In this document: positions 27,563 through 35,580 of the stretch, one piece after another
Layout of the letters: the number at the start of each line of letters is the position of its first letter
Numbering within the stretch: the first letter of the stretch is position 1
Source of the DNA: Paraburkholderia sp. BL21I4N1
GTDB taxonomy: Bacteria; Pseudomonadota; Gammaproteobacteria; Burkholderiales; Burkholderiaceae
Assembly: GCF_002973525.1 (NCBI RefSeq)
Contig: NZ_PVEN01000023.1
Span: 1 to 64,000 of the forward strand
Length of the DNA: 64,000 nt
Reading direction: 5' to 3'
The notes under the pieces: model-generated
Databases searched by the model: none
Seen by the model: the letters and a program-made list of their open reading frames with translations, nothing else
What the model was told of the DNA's origin: nothing
Position numbers and translations under genes: made by a program

Positions 27563-28177
27563 CTAACGGAGCAGCACCGCTACTGCTGAAAACCCCCCGA
27601 CGCCGCGCGCAAAGAGCAGGAACGGCCTGCCCGGCACCAGTCCATGACACTGGGCGAGATTGATGAACGCATCGCTGACGGTGACGTGGCCGATGCGGGC
27701 GAAATTCTCCGCGAACAGCCGGTCCTGCGGGATCTGAAGCGCGTCGAGCAGGCGGTGCCATGCAGGCAGATCCAGATGATGGGGCAGGATACGCTGGATG
27801 TCGTCCAGCGCGAAATGTGCCTGCTGGACTGTCTGCCTGATCAGGCTGCGCGTCGTGAAGAAATGCTGCGCTGCCAGGCGCGGTTCCTCATTTGTCAGTA
27901 CCCCTCGCCAGCCCTGGCCGTTGGCATATGTCGCGATCGCGATCAGGCGGTTGACGGCGGCACCGCGCTCGATGAATGCGGCGAATGCGCCGTCACCCAG
28001 AATCCCCTCGGTTTGCATTAACCTTTCTGACTCGAGTGGCATGATATCGGCGCCGACAAGCAGGACCCGTTTCATGTGGGGCCGGGCGATGAACATCGCG
28101 CGAATCACACGTAGTGCGCCAAGGGCGGATGCGCAATGCTGCTGGGCGAACGAGAACGCCTCGGCGTTGGTGAAGCC
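27563..28177 (-). pseudogene. KAS III-like thiolase-fold enzyme, N-terminal half deleted
   Basis: About 205 residues remain of a beta-ketoacyl-ACP-synthase-III-like protein. The nucleophile region is present (AEAFSFAQQHCASALGALRV), as is the His loop (RILPHHLDLPAWHRLLDAL); the Asn loop reads NFARIGHVTVSDAF, with His where FabH has Asn. The usual first 110 residues are absent and the frame runs back into a membrane-protein gene at about 28178. The fragment lies just upstream of luxR, so it could once have belonged to a quorum-sensing-controlled pathway. The open frame to 28774 upstream is artefactual. Confidence 0.7.
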
Positions 28178-28482
28178 GAGCCACCGATGCCGTGGACGAG
28201 ATCGGTGTCGCGGATATTCTCGTACAGCAGCCCCGCGACGGCGGCAAGCCCGAAGACCATCAGGATGATTCCGTCGGATGTTGTCGTGTGCTGAAGGTGT
28301 GCTTTCCCCCAGAAATAGAAGCCCCACCAGAGCAGATTGATCGCGATGGCGGTGAGCCAGAATCCGCGTGTTGTAAAGAAGGAATGGCCGAACCGGCGCC
28401 GGCAGTGCCGGTTGAACAGCTGGAGGCCTTTTGCGACAGCGACGACGATAGCGACGATCAGCGCGAGTTTCAGCCAACCCAT
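28178..28482 (-). pseudogene. Inner-membrane protein, C-terminus deleted
   Basis: With AAGGAG seven bases before the ATG at 28482, the protein begins MGWLKLALIVAIVVAVAKGL and has three hydrophobic spans in about 100 residues, then YENIRDTDLVHGIGGSA, after which it is cut. Relatives continue with further helices. The next bases belong to the ketoacyl-synthase fragment in a different frame, so a deletion fused the two genes. Function unknown. Confidence 0.6.
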
Positions 28483-28898
28483 GATTCGCTCCTTCAGGCA
28501 CGCATTGCGGCATAAACCTGCTCCGGTCAAGACATGGGCTCAGGCAGGAGCGAGGTTTCATCTGCCAAATATAGACGTTTGACTGACGAATGCAACGTGA
28601 TCGATTCAGATGCGGAAGCGCGACTGCCGCGGCGATCTGCCAGGCGCCAGATCTGGCAGGAAGTGGAAACGCGTCTGGCGAAGGAGATTTTTGGTGACAG
28701 GCTTCATCCGGTCGCCAGCGTCGACGTTCGATTCGACAGGGATTCGGACAAGGCGACAAGAAGTCCAGTGGCATCGTGGTGCGTATGCTTCAGCTCGTGC
28801 AAAGGAACGGTCTTGAAATCTTCGGTTGAAGTCTCAGGAGCGCCATTGATCAGGGGCCCTTTTTGCGAAGGCCGTTGGTTTTCCCAACAGATAATCGC
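28483..28898. other. No convincing gene; leader of the membrane-protein gene
   Basis: This 400-base stretch contains the promoter side of the truncated membrane-protein gene and some low-quality frames. No other feature is visible up to the tRNA-like relic at 28899. Confidence 0.35.
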
Positions 28899-28947
28899 TG
28901 GTGGGCCATACGGGATTCGAAGCTGTGACCACGGGATTAAAAGTCCC
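28899..28947 (-). other. 3' half of a tRNA-Lys(UUU), likely attachment-site relic
   Basis: On the minus strand the sequence runs GGGACTTTTAATCCC (anticodon stem and loop with TTT), GTGGTC, a T-loop CTTCGAATC and ends TGGCCCACCA with an encoded CCA. The 5' half of the tRNA is absent and two T-stem pairs are broken, so it is not a working gene. A 3' tRNA fragment of this kind is what P4-type integrases leave at an island boundary, and integrase and AlpA relics lie 6 kb to the left. Confidence 0.6.
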
Positions 28948-29401
28948 ATTCGCCGTAAACAGGCAGAAACTAAAGCTAAGTTAAATCAATGACTTGCAGT
29001 GGTGGCCGTCCACTAACCGACTATGCTTTTAGCCCTTCTGACGGGGATTTATGCCTACTTTGGTCAAGTTTCGGTCAAGGTCGCCTTCGAGGATTGCCAG
29101 CCGCCCGTGCAATCGCCATCAAGGCCACCCATGATGCGCCAAGGTCCGGTTTATGTATGGTTTGCGGACATTGTCAGCTAGCCGCAACACATACAGTGAA
29201 TCCACAGCGGCGGTAATCCAACGCAGGCAGCAATTATTGTATTAGTACAGGCCTCTCGCTTTGTTTCGCAATCCTAATGCAGATGGGTGATGTGCCTCAT
29301 AAGAGGTCGTTTCGGTAGTCAAAGCTTCTGTCTTGGATCCGGCACGAGCCGGTTGTCCGGGCGGAATGGCCTCTTCGCGAAGACTGGGAGTTGCTTGAAT
29401 A

Positions 29402-29442
29402 GGGAGCTATTAATATAGGAAAACTTATCTTAATAGCTACCC
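29402..29442. repeat. AT-rich inverted repeat in a gene-poor stretch
   Basis: Arms AGCTATTAA and TTAATAGCT, extended by GGG and CCC with a one-base bulge, flank a 16-base AT-rich centre (29405-29438). The whole interval 28948-29592 has no convincing gene. The repeat could be an IS end or a hairpin; nothing else identifies it. Confidence 0.4.
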
Positions 29443-29592
29443 GGCCCGAGGCCGGATCGCTTTGGCGAAAGACTCTCTCGCAGTGTCTCAGTATCCCGCG
29501 CCCGCTGATGCGTGAGAGGACCGAGTTGGTCTTCGGTGCAGCGAGTTCCGCCCGCAGGTCTGCCCATCTGGCGATCAACATAGGGTCCGGCA

Positions 29593-29889
29593 TTAGAAAA
29601 AGCGGCCGCGTTGTCCAGCCAACGACATGAGCGCCGTTCCATGCGTCTCGAAAATGCGCAGGTCTTCGTCCTCGCTCACGCCCGCGTTCACGAGGTCATC
29701 AAACGACTCGAGGTTGAACAGTTCTAGTTCGTCCTGTTGAATGCCCGACACCAGCGATATCGCCGTGCAGCAGAAACGCTGTGCCTCCTCACGCGTGGCA
29801 CACAGCGCGAGCGCGTCGGCGATCCCGTCAGGTGTCTGCCAGATCATCCGGTAAAGCAGCTTCCGGCACGGCTGCGGTAGCTCACTCAA
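29593..29889 (-). CDS. Hypothetical protein, about 98 residues
   Basis: A TTG start at 29889 follows GGGAGG by six bases and gives MSELPQPCRKLLYRMIWQTP onward, a mostly helical, slightly acidic soluble protein with EEAQRFCCTAISLVSGIQQD and a hydrophilic SEDEDLRIFETHG end. The frame is open to 29988 but without a better start. No family is recognised. It stands alone at the border between the island block and the amino-acid gene region. Confidence 0.4.
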   Translation of the reverse strand: MSELPQPCRKLLYRMIWQTPDGIADALALCATREEAQRFCCTAISLVSGIQQDELELFNLESFDDLVNAGVSEDEDLRIFETHGTALMSLAGQRGRFF

Positions 29890-30062
29890 AACATTCCTCC
29901 CGCTGACGGCGTGAGACGGAGCTAACCTTTGGAACGACGCTAGAGACGAAAAAGTGTGGCACGTCTCGATGGCGATTGAAGGCCACACCTGAGCAAGCGT
30001 GCGGCCTGTTCATGCGGTGAAGCCTTGATCCGAGATGAGGCTACGCCCCGCGTAGCGGTACA

Positions 30063-30962
30063 TCAAGCAAGGAGCTCGGCTTCACGTAGGGCCGACCGGA
30101 CGACGTCGTGGTACCGCTCGTCCAGCGGCGTGAGAGGCAACCGGATGCCGCCTTCGATTCGGCCAAGGGCTTGCAATGCCCATTTGACAGGCATTGGATT
30201 TGCCTCGCAGAAGAGATGCTTGTGCAGCGACAGCAACCGAAGGTGATGGCGGCGGGCGGTGATTGCGTCGCCCTCAAGTGCAGCTCGGCAGAGCGCGCTC
30301 ATCGCGTTGGGGGCGATGTTTGCCGTGACGGAGATGTTTCCGTGGCCGCCGAGCAACATGAGTGTGATCGCGGTGGCGTCATCACCGCTATAGATCCCGA
30401 AGTCCACGGGAGCATGCTTGATGAGATGCACCCCGCGTTCAATATTGCCCGTCGCGTCCTTGACGCCGATGATGCCTGGAATGCCGGCAAGGCGCAGGAT
30501 CGTCTCGTTAGACATGTCAGTGACCGTGCGACCCGGCACGTTGTAGAGAATCATCGGCAAATCGACGGATTCGGCGATCGTTCGGAAGTGTCGATACATG
30601 CCTTCCTGCGTGGGCTTGTTGTAATACGGAACCACTTGCAACGTCGCATCCGCGCCGACTTGCTTCGACAATTCGGACAGCTCGACTGCCTCGGCCGTTG
30701 AGTTTGCCCCTGCGCCCGCGATTACGGGGATGCGCCCTGCAGCATGCTCGACGGCGGTTTTGACCATGAGGATGTGCTCGTCGACTGTGAGCGTCGCCGA
30801 CTCTCCGCTTGTGCCCACAACGACCAGCCCGTTGGAGCCTTCTTCGACGTGCCAGTCGAGCAGCTTGCCAAAGGCCGGCAGATCGAGACTGCCATCTTCA
30901 TGCATGGGTGTGACGATGGCGGGAACGCTGCCGCGAATCGGCGGGATTGTTTCAGTATTCAT
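30063..30962 (-). CDS. DapA-family aldolase (4-hydroxy-tetrahydrodipicolinate synthase-like)
   Basis: The 299-residue TIM-barrel enzyme forms a Schiff base with pyruvate (or another 2-oxo acid). Catalytic residues of DapA are present: Lys168 (GVKDATG), Tyr140 and Arg145 (LYNVPGRT) and Tyr113/114 (YYNKP). The second residue of the DapA GTTGES motif is Ser here (GTSGES, 50-55). The Arg that contacts aspartate semialdehyde is kept, so true DapA activity is possible. The ATG at 30962 has AAAGGA upstream; the longer frame to 31097 is unsupported. It stands apart from lysine genes and shares the area with homoserine dehydrogenase, whose product is aspartate semialdehyde. A catabolic aldolase for another substrate is equally possible. 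Confidence 0.88.
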   Translation of the reverse strand: MNTETIPPIRGSVPAIVTPMHEDGSLDLPAFGKLLDWHVEEGSNGLVVVGTSGESATLTVDEHILMVKTAVEHAAGRIPVIAGAGANSTAEAVELSELSKQVGADATLQVVPYYNKPTQEGMYRHFRTIAESVDLPMILYNVPGRTVTDMSNETILRLAGIPGIIGVKDATGNIERGVHLIKHAPVDFGIYSGDDATAITLMLLGGHGNISVTANIAPNAMSALCRAALEGDAITARRHHLRLLSLHKHLFCEANPMPVKWALQALGRIEGGIRLPLTPLDERYHDVVRSALREAELLA

Positions 30963-31256
30963 CTCCGTGTCCTTTGCATATTCCAATCGGGTGTCGCGTA
31001 TGGATCCGCACTCCCGGAACCGACGTACGATCATGCGAAATTTTCGACGTGCGAGGTCGATCTGGGCGGCATTGCTCGCACGCGGGGCAGACATCACGTC
31101 TGCAACGTCGGCAGTCAGGCCGCGCGCCCGTCGAAATAGCGGAAGTGGTCCGAGGCATGCTTCCAGGTTTGCCGAAATTGATCCGCCTGCTCTCTTGTAT
31201 CAGTGAAACGGTGATCCTAAGCGAAATCTGAGCAGCCGGCCTCTGAGCGCTTCATG

Positions 31257-32117
31257 TCAGCTAACCAGCAGTCCAATCCCTGATAGTGCAAGTAAAACAC
31301 CGAGCACACGTTGCCACGTCAGCTGTTCACGAAGGATGGTCGTTGCCAAAACGACGGTTGTGAGCGGGTAAAGAGAGACAAGCGTCGCCACGATCGACAA
31401 TTGCTGGCTATAGATCAGCGCCGACTTGTACAGCATCGTTCCGGACGCGTCGAGACAACCGGCGATGGCGATGAAGACGGCACCGCGAAAGTCGGGGCGC
31501 GCTTCCAGGGTGACGCGACGGCTGAAGAGAGCCGTAATAATGAGCAGAGACAGGGACACGGAGCGCGCCACCGCCAGCGACCAGAATCCCGCTTGCAGGG
31601 AAACCTGCTTCAGGCAAATGTAGGTAGCTGCAATCCCGCTGCCGGCGACAACTGCGAGAAGCAAGCCCTTGACTAGCCGTGTGTTGTCTTCAGCATTGCG
31701 GTCGCCATGTTCGGCTCCGCTGACGATAAGGACAGCCAGCGCACCGAGGAGGAAGCCGATATAAGCCTGGGGGGACGGCCGTTCGTGTGCAACGAGCACA
31801 CCGAACAGAACTGGCAGCACGATTCCGATCAACGCGGTAACTGGAGCGACCACCGCCATAGGCCCCATTCCCAGCGCCATATAAAGGGCGGGCAGCGAGA
31901 TCGCAATGCTGACGCCGGCTGCCGCACTCCACCACCAGTCTGCGGCTCCCGCCAGCTGCCCGTGGGTCGCGATGGCCAGCAATCCCGTAATCGCGAGCGC
32001 CGGGACCTGATTGAAGAGCATCACATACCCGATAGATACGCGACGTGCCGAGTAACCGCTCAGAAAGTCAGCTGACCCGTAACAGACGGAAGACAGAAGC
32101 GCGAGGATCGAGCCCAT
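31257..32117 (-). CDS. EamA/DMT-family transporter
   Basis: About 286 residues form ten membrane helices in two EamA repeats. The first starts at MGSILALLSSVCYGSADFLS, the second at KGLLLAVVAGSGIAATYICL, and each ends in an APVTAL- or SLYPLTT-type helix typical of drug/metabolite exporters. A TTG at 32192 is an alternative start. The gene is divergent from an XRE/cupin regulator, and both promoters share the GTACATTATATT repeats, so that regulator very likely controls it. With the editing protein gene next to the regulator, export of a toxic amino acid is an attractive role; substrate not readable from sequence. Confidence 0.88.
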   Translation of the reverse strand: MGSILALLSSVCYGSADFLSGYSARRVSIGYVMLFNQVPALAITGLLAIATHGQLAGAADWWWSAAAGVSIAISLPALYMALGMGPMAVVAPVTALIGIVLPVLFGVLVAHERPSPQAYIGFLLGALAVLIVSGAEHGDRNAEDNTRLVKGLLLAVVAGSGIAATYICLKQVSLQAGFWSLAVARSVSLSLLIITALFSRRVTLEARPDFRGAVFIAIAGCLDASGTMLYKSALIYSQQLSIVATLVSLYPLTTVVLATTILREQLTWQRVLGVLLALSGIGLLVS

Positions 32118-32194
32118 TGTTTGCAGGAAGGTAGAGCCGCCGGTCGAAGCTGGTTCAGCGGCGGTTGAACGAGTACAAGCACGCCAGGTCAATA

Positions 32195-32341
32195 GTACAT
32201 TATATTATCCTATAGTCAATTAAATTAGTCTTATCGAAGCGATGGGGTGGCGACGGATTTCCGACATATGGGAGCGCAGTCGCGTCGCGCCAACACTAAT
32301 CTGCATGCGTGGTACATTATATTGATCTAACAACATGTACC
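32195..32341. promoter_or_regulatory. Operator repeats between EamA and XRE/cupin genes
   Basis: GTACATTATATT occurs at 32195-32206 and again at 32312-32323. The second copy is part of a dyad, GGTACAT (32311-32317) and ATGTACC (32335-32341), just before the regulator start. Two matching sites, one near each divergent start, fit autoregulation and control of the transporter by the XRE/cupin protein. Confidence 0.65.
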
Positions 32342-32350
32342 GGTTCTCGC

Positions 32351-32950
32351 ATGAATGACGTCGACGCTATCAACACCATCGTCGGAAGAAACCTGGTTGC
32401 GCAGCGCAAGGCCCGCGGGCTGACGCTGGACCAACTGGCGCAGGCATCCGGAGTCAGCCGCGGAATGGTCGTCCAGATCGAGCAGGGCAAGACCAACCCT
32501 AGTGTCGCGACGCTATGCCGCCTGGCCAACGCGCTGGTCGTGCCCATCTCCAAGCTTATCGAGACGGACGTTCGCCCCGCTGCGTACAAGACGAAGCTTT
32601 CCGACGCCTCCGAGCTCTGGCGCGGGGCCGCTGGCGGCTTGGGTCGTCTCATCACGGGTTTTGACGAGCCGTCCGTGCTCGAATTCTGGGAGTGGCGCCT
32701 GAGCCCGCGTGAGTCGTACGACGGCATCGCCCATCCGCCGGGGACGAAGGAGCTCCTGTTTGTCACGACCGGCACCCTGACCGTCACTGCAGGCCCGGCA
32801 TGCGAAACGGTCGCCACTCAGGAAGCGTTGGTTTTCTCGGCCGACGTTCCGCATCGCTATGCCAACGAACTGGACGAGGAAGTGGTCTTCATGATGGTGG
32901 TCGTCGAGCCACGAACCGCCGCTCGACCAGGCGCTGGCCCGTGCGGCTAA
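32351..32950 (+). CDS. XRE-family regulator with C-terminal cupin domain
   Basis: The 199-residue protein has a Cro/CI-type helix-turn-helix (about 12-70: LTLDQLAQASGVSRGMVVQI, EQGKTNPSVATLCRLANAL) and a small cupin barrel (about 105-190: GTKELLFVTTGTLTV, ETVATQEALVFSADVPHRYA), the build of sensors for small metabolites such as PuuR-type regulators. The ATG at 32351 keeps the helix-turn-helix at the normal distance; the frame is open from 32309 but would overlap the operator. It faces the EamA gene, and its stop lies 31 bases before the promoter of the editing-protein gene. Confidence 0.9.
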   Translation: MNDVDAINTIVGRNLVAQRKARGLTLDQLAQASGVSRGMVVQIEQGKTNPSVATLCRLANALVVPISKLIETDVRPAAYKTKLSDASELWRGAAGGLGRLITGFDEPSVLEFWEWRLSPRESYDGIAHPPGTKELLFVTTGTLTVTAGPACETVATQEALVFSADVPHRYANELDEEVVFMMVVVEPRTAARPGAGPCG

Positions 32951-32981
32951 TTCGTTCAAACTGTACTGAAAGACAAATATA

Positions 32982-33010
32982 TTGAACTGTCGGTTTTTTC
33001 GGGCTATAGT
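32982..33010 (+). promoter_or_regulatory. Sigma-70-like promoter for the B3/B4 gene
   Basis: TTGAAC (32982-32987) and TATAGT (33005-33010) are separated by exactly 17 bases, with a GTG start 30 bases further on after GGAGAG. This gives the editing-protein gene its own strong-looking promoter, independent of the regulator gene in front. Confidence 0.65.
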
Positions 33011-33039
33011 CGTTTCTAGAATGTTCTCTGGAGAGTGCT

Positions 33040-33789
33040 GTGCCTCTTGAAATCGAAGATCCTCTGGCGACTGCGTTCGATCAGTTCCGTGTGTCAGATG
33101 CGATTCATGACATCTATCCCGAAGCGACGATTGCGGTCATTGTGGCCCTTGGGCTCAGCAACGGCCCGACGAACGCCAAAAGCAGCAAGGCACTCGCTGA
33201 CGCCACTGTCGCGTTGCGTGCGGCCGTCGACACGGACGGACTGCGTGACCATCCGAAAATTGCGTGCTGGCATGAAATCTATAAGCGTTTCAACGCAAAG
33301 CCCCGCAAGTACCCCTGTTCGGTCGAAGCGCTCGCCCGACGGGCGCTTCGACCGGAGTCAGCCGTTCCGACCATCAACCGCCTGGTCGATTTCTATAACG
33401 CGCTTAGCTTGCGTCACCTTGTGCCGATCGGAGGAGAGGATCTCAATGCCCTCCAAGGCGTGCTTGAACTACGGCCGGCAACGGGTCGGGAGAGCTTTGA
33501 TATTGCAGATGACTCCTCCTCGAATGAGGTGATCGTGCCCGAACAGGAAGTTATTTGGACGGACGACCTTGGTGTTACCTGCCGCCGCTGGAACTGGCGT
33601 CAGGGGCGGCGCACGAGGCTCACTGAAGAGACACAGAATGCTTACTTCATCGTTGATACTGTTGTTCCGTCAACCGGCGGAATGGAAATCATGCAAATCG
33701 TCAAAGAGTTGACCGACGTTCTCCGGGTCCATGGCGGTGCAGCGCAAGTAGGCTATCGACTCATCAAGGTCGGCAATCTCCCGCTTTGA
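33040..33789 (+). CDS. Stand-alone B3/B4 tRNA-editing-domain protein
   Basis: The 249-residue protein corresponds to the B3/B4 editing domain of the phenylalanyl-tRNA synthetase beta chain, found alone. Recognised blocks are RFNAKPRKYPCSVEALARRA (85-104), VPTINRLVDFYNALSLRHLV (109-128), a GVTCRRWNWRQ strand (178-188) and TQNAYFIVDTVVP (198-210). The GTG at 33040 follows GGAGAG. Such free-standing domains hydrolyse mischarged aminoacyl-tRNA. One experimentally studied member, CtdA of canavanine-using Pseudomonas, clears canavanyl-tRNA-Arg (from memory). Here it lies between an exporter/regulator pair and a basic-amino-acid importer, in a region with homoserine dehydrogenase and a gamma-lyase, so a canavanine role is plausible. 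A decayed second copy is at the right edge of the window. Confidence 0.85.
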   Translation: MPLEIEDPLATAFDQFRVSDAIHDIYPEATIAVIVALGLSNGPTNAKSSKALADATVALRAAVDTDGLRDHPKIACWHEIYKRFNAKPRKYPCSVEALARRALRPESAVPTINRLVDFYNALSLRHLVPIGGEDLNALQGVLELRPATGRESFDIADDSSSNEVIVPEQEVIWTDDLGVTCRRWNWRQGRRTRLTEETQNAYFIVDTVVPSTGGMEIMQIVKELTDVLRVHGGAAQVGYRLIKVGNLPL

Positions 33790-33935
33790 TGTGCCGGGGC
33801 TCGGCGTCGCGAGACCGTGGCTGACAGTGGTACGGCGTCGCTCGTGCTCCGGCATGGAAGAGGTGCGATTTAGCTCGAGCAGAGCCGGATTCGAGCGGTA
33901 ATAACCATTCCTTAGGTTTGCTGCAGTGTAATTCT

Positions 33936-33962
33936 GTATACCCCTGATTTAATTAGGTATAC
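33936..33962. promoter_or_regulatory. Dyad operator before the His/Arg-type ABC operon
   Basis: GTATACC (33936-33942) and GGTATAC (33956-33962) form a perfect 7-base dyad with a 13-base AT-rich spacer. It lies about 95 bases before the binding-protein start, in the promoter position. The likely ligand-dependent regulator could be the LysR gene at 37268 or the XRE/cupin protein; the half-sites differ from those in front of the latter. Confidence 0.55.
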
Positions 33963-34055
33963 GAAATGGTAGATCGAAAAGAAGAGGTGCAGTATCGATT
34001 AGAAGAGCCTCCTTGCAGTGATTACTTTAAAAGCAAAATTACCCCGGAGACAGTC

Positions 34056-34829
34056 ATGAAGAAGCTCGTTGCGTGCGTTGCGCTTGCCGTTGTTGCATCC
34101 AGTGGATTTGCGAAAGAGTGGTCGACAATCCGATTCGGTGTGGATGCGACCTACGCGCCCTTTGAATCGAAGAGCTCTGACGGGAAGGTCGTCGGCTTCG
34201 ATATCGATCTCGGCAACGAGATCTGCGCACGATTAAAGGCGAAGTGCGTATGGGTCGAAAGTGATTTCGACGGTTTGATCCCGGCATTGAAAGCGAAAAA
34301 GTTCGACGGTGTGCTGTCGTCTATGTCGATGACGCCGCAGCGCGCGGAGCAGATCGCGTTTTCCGCAAGGTTGTACGATGCGCCGACGAGACTCGTGGCC
34401 AAGAAGGGCGTCACGCTGGAGCCGACCGCCGAGTCGCTAAAAGGAAAATCGGTCGGCGTCGAGCAGGGGACAATCCAGGAGACGTATGCGAAGACTTATT
34501 GGGCGCCGAAGGACGTGCGCGTCGTCGCGTACCAGAACCAGGACCAAGTTTATGCTGACCTTCTGTCGGGGCGGCTGGACGCCTCGCTGCAGGACAGCGT
34601 TCAAGCCGACATCGGTTTCCTAGAGACGCCACGCGGGACGGGCTATCAGTTCGCCGGAGGCAACATCAGTGACCCGAAGACGCTCGGCGAGGGTGTCGGT
34701 ATCGGCCTGCGCAAGGACGATGCTGACCTGAAAGCGAAGCTTAATCAGGTCATCGCCGACATGCAGAAAGACGGCACGTTCAAGAAGATCGGACAGAAGT
34801 ACTTCCCGTTCGACATCTTCGGAAACTGA
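34056..34829 (+). CDS. ABC transporter periplasmic binding protein, Lys/Arg/His type
   Basis: The 257-residue protein has a signal peptide (MKKLVACVALAVVASSGFA) and the type II binding-protein fold: RFGVDATYAPFESK, GFDIDLGNEICARL, ESDFDGLIPALKAKKFDGVL and GVGIGLRKDDADLKAKLNQV. The YAPFE / GFDID / DGLIP pattern is that of LAO, HisJ and ArtJ proteins, so a basic amino acid such as arginine, ornithine, histidine or an analogue is expected. The ATG at 34056 has CCGGAGACA upstream; the frame is open from 33966 but lacks a signal there. First gene of a four-gene transporter operon. Confidence 0.92.
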   Translation: MKKLVACVALAVVASSGFAKEWSTIRFGVDATYAPFESKSSDGKVVGFDIDLGNEICARLKAKCVWVESDFDGLIPALKAKKFDGVLSSMSMTPQRAEQIAFSARLYDAPTRLVAKKGVTLEPTAESLKGKSVGVEQGTIQETYAKTYWAPKDVRVVAYQNQDQVYADLLSGRLDASLQDSVQADIGFLETPRGTGYQFAGGNISDPKTLGEGVGIGLRKDDADLKAKLNQVIADMQKDGTFKKIGQKYFPFDIFGN

Positions 34830-34890
34830 CATTTTGCGGCGCACACGGCAATGACCGTGATGCGTCGCGTCCCTTTCTGGATACCCTGAC

Positions 34891-35580
34891 ATGCTTTTTC
34901 AAGGATTTGGTCCGCTGCTGTGGACCGGCACGGTCGAGACCGTGAAACTCGCCGTGCTGTCGCTGGCGGCGTCGTTTACGCTCGGGTTGCTCGGCGCGGC
35001 CGCAAAGTTGTCGTCAAATCGCATGCTGGCGGCACTCGGTACTTTCTATACCACACTGATTCGTGCGGTCCCTGACCTGGTTCTGATGCTCCTGTTGTTT
35101 TACGGGATGCAGATCCTGCTCAACAACGTGACCGACATCCTCGATTGGGATCAGATCGACATCGATCCGTTCGTGGCCGGTGTCGTGACGCTGGGCTTCA
35201 TTTATGGCGCATATTTCACCGAAACGTTCCGTGGCGCATTTCTTTCCGTGCCGCGCGGCCAGCTCGAAGCGGGTTTTGCGTACGGGATGACCGGCTGGCG
35301 GGTGTTCCGACGCATCCTGTTCCCGCAGATGATGCGCTTCGCGCTGCCAGGAATCGGCAATAACTGGCAGGTGCTGGTGAAGGCGACCGCACTGGTGTCG
35401 ATCATCGGTCTCGCCGATGTTGTGAAAGCGTCGCAGGACGCGGGCAAGACCACACTGAACTTCTTCTTCTTCACGCTAGCGGCAGGTGCGATTTACCTTG
35501 CAATCACGACAGTTTCGAACATCGTGCTGCACCACCTTGAAAAGCGTTATTCGGTCGGTGTTCGGAGGCTCGCGCTGTGA
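34891..35580 (+). CDS. ABC transporter permease, HisQ type
   Basis: The 229-residue inner-membrane protein has five helices and the cytoplasmic EAA loop (SVPRGQLEAGFAYGMTGWRV, about 121-140) by which it contacts the ATPase. It matches HisQ/ArtQ in length and pattern. It pairs with the next gene, whose start overlaps its stop by four bases, to form a heterodimeric channel for polar or basic amino acids. Confidence 0.92.
   Translation: MLFQGFGPLLWTGTVETVKLAVLSLAASFTLGLLGAAAKLSSNRMLAALGTFYTTLIRAVPDLVLMLLLFYGMQILLNNVTDILDWDQIDIDPFVAGVVTLGFIYGAYFTETFRGAFLSVPRGQLEAGFAYGMTGWRVFRRILFPQMMRFALPGIGNNWQVLVKATALVSIIGLADVVKASQDAGKTTLNFFFFTLAAGAIYLAITTVSNIVLHHLEKRYSVGVRRLAL

Noticed and set aside
27563..28774. 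A 403-residue ketoacyl-synthase fusion protein
   Set aside because: Only the last 205 residues are enzyme-like; the upstream part is an out-of-frame reading of a membrane-protein gene.
28899..28947. Functional tRNA-Lys gene
   Set aside because: No D-arm or 5' acceptor half exists and the T-stem has mismatches, so only a 3' fragment remains.
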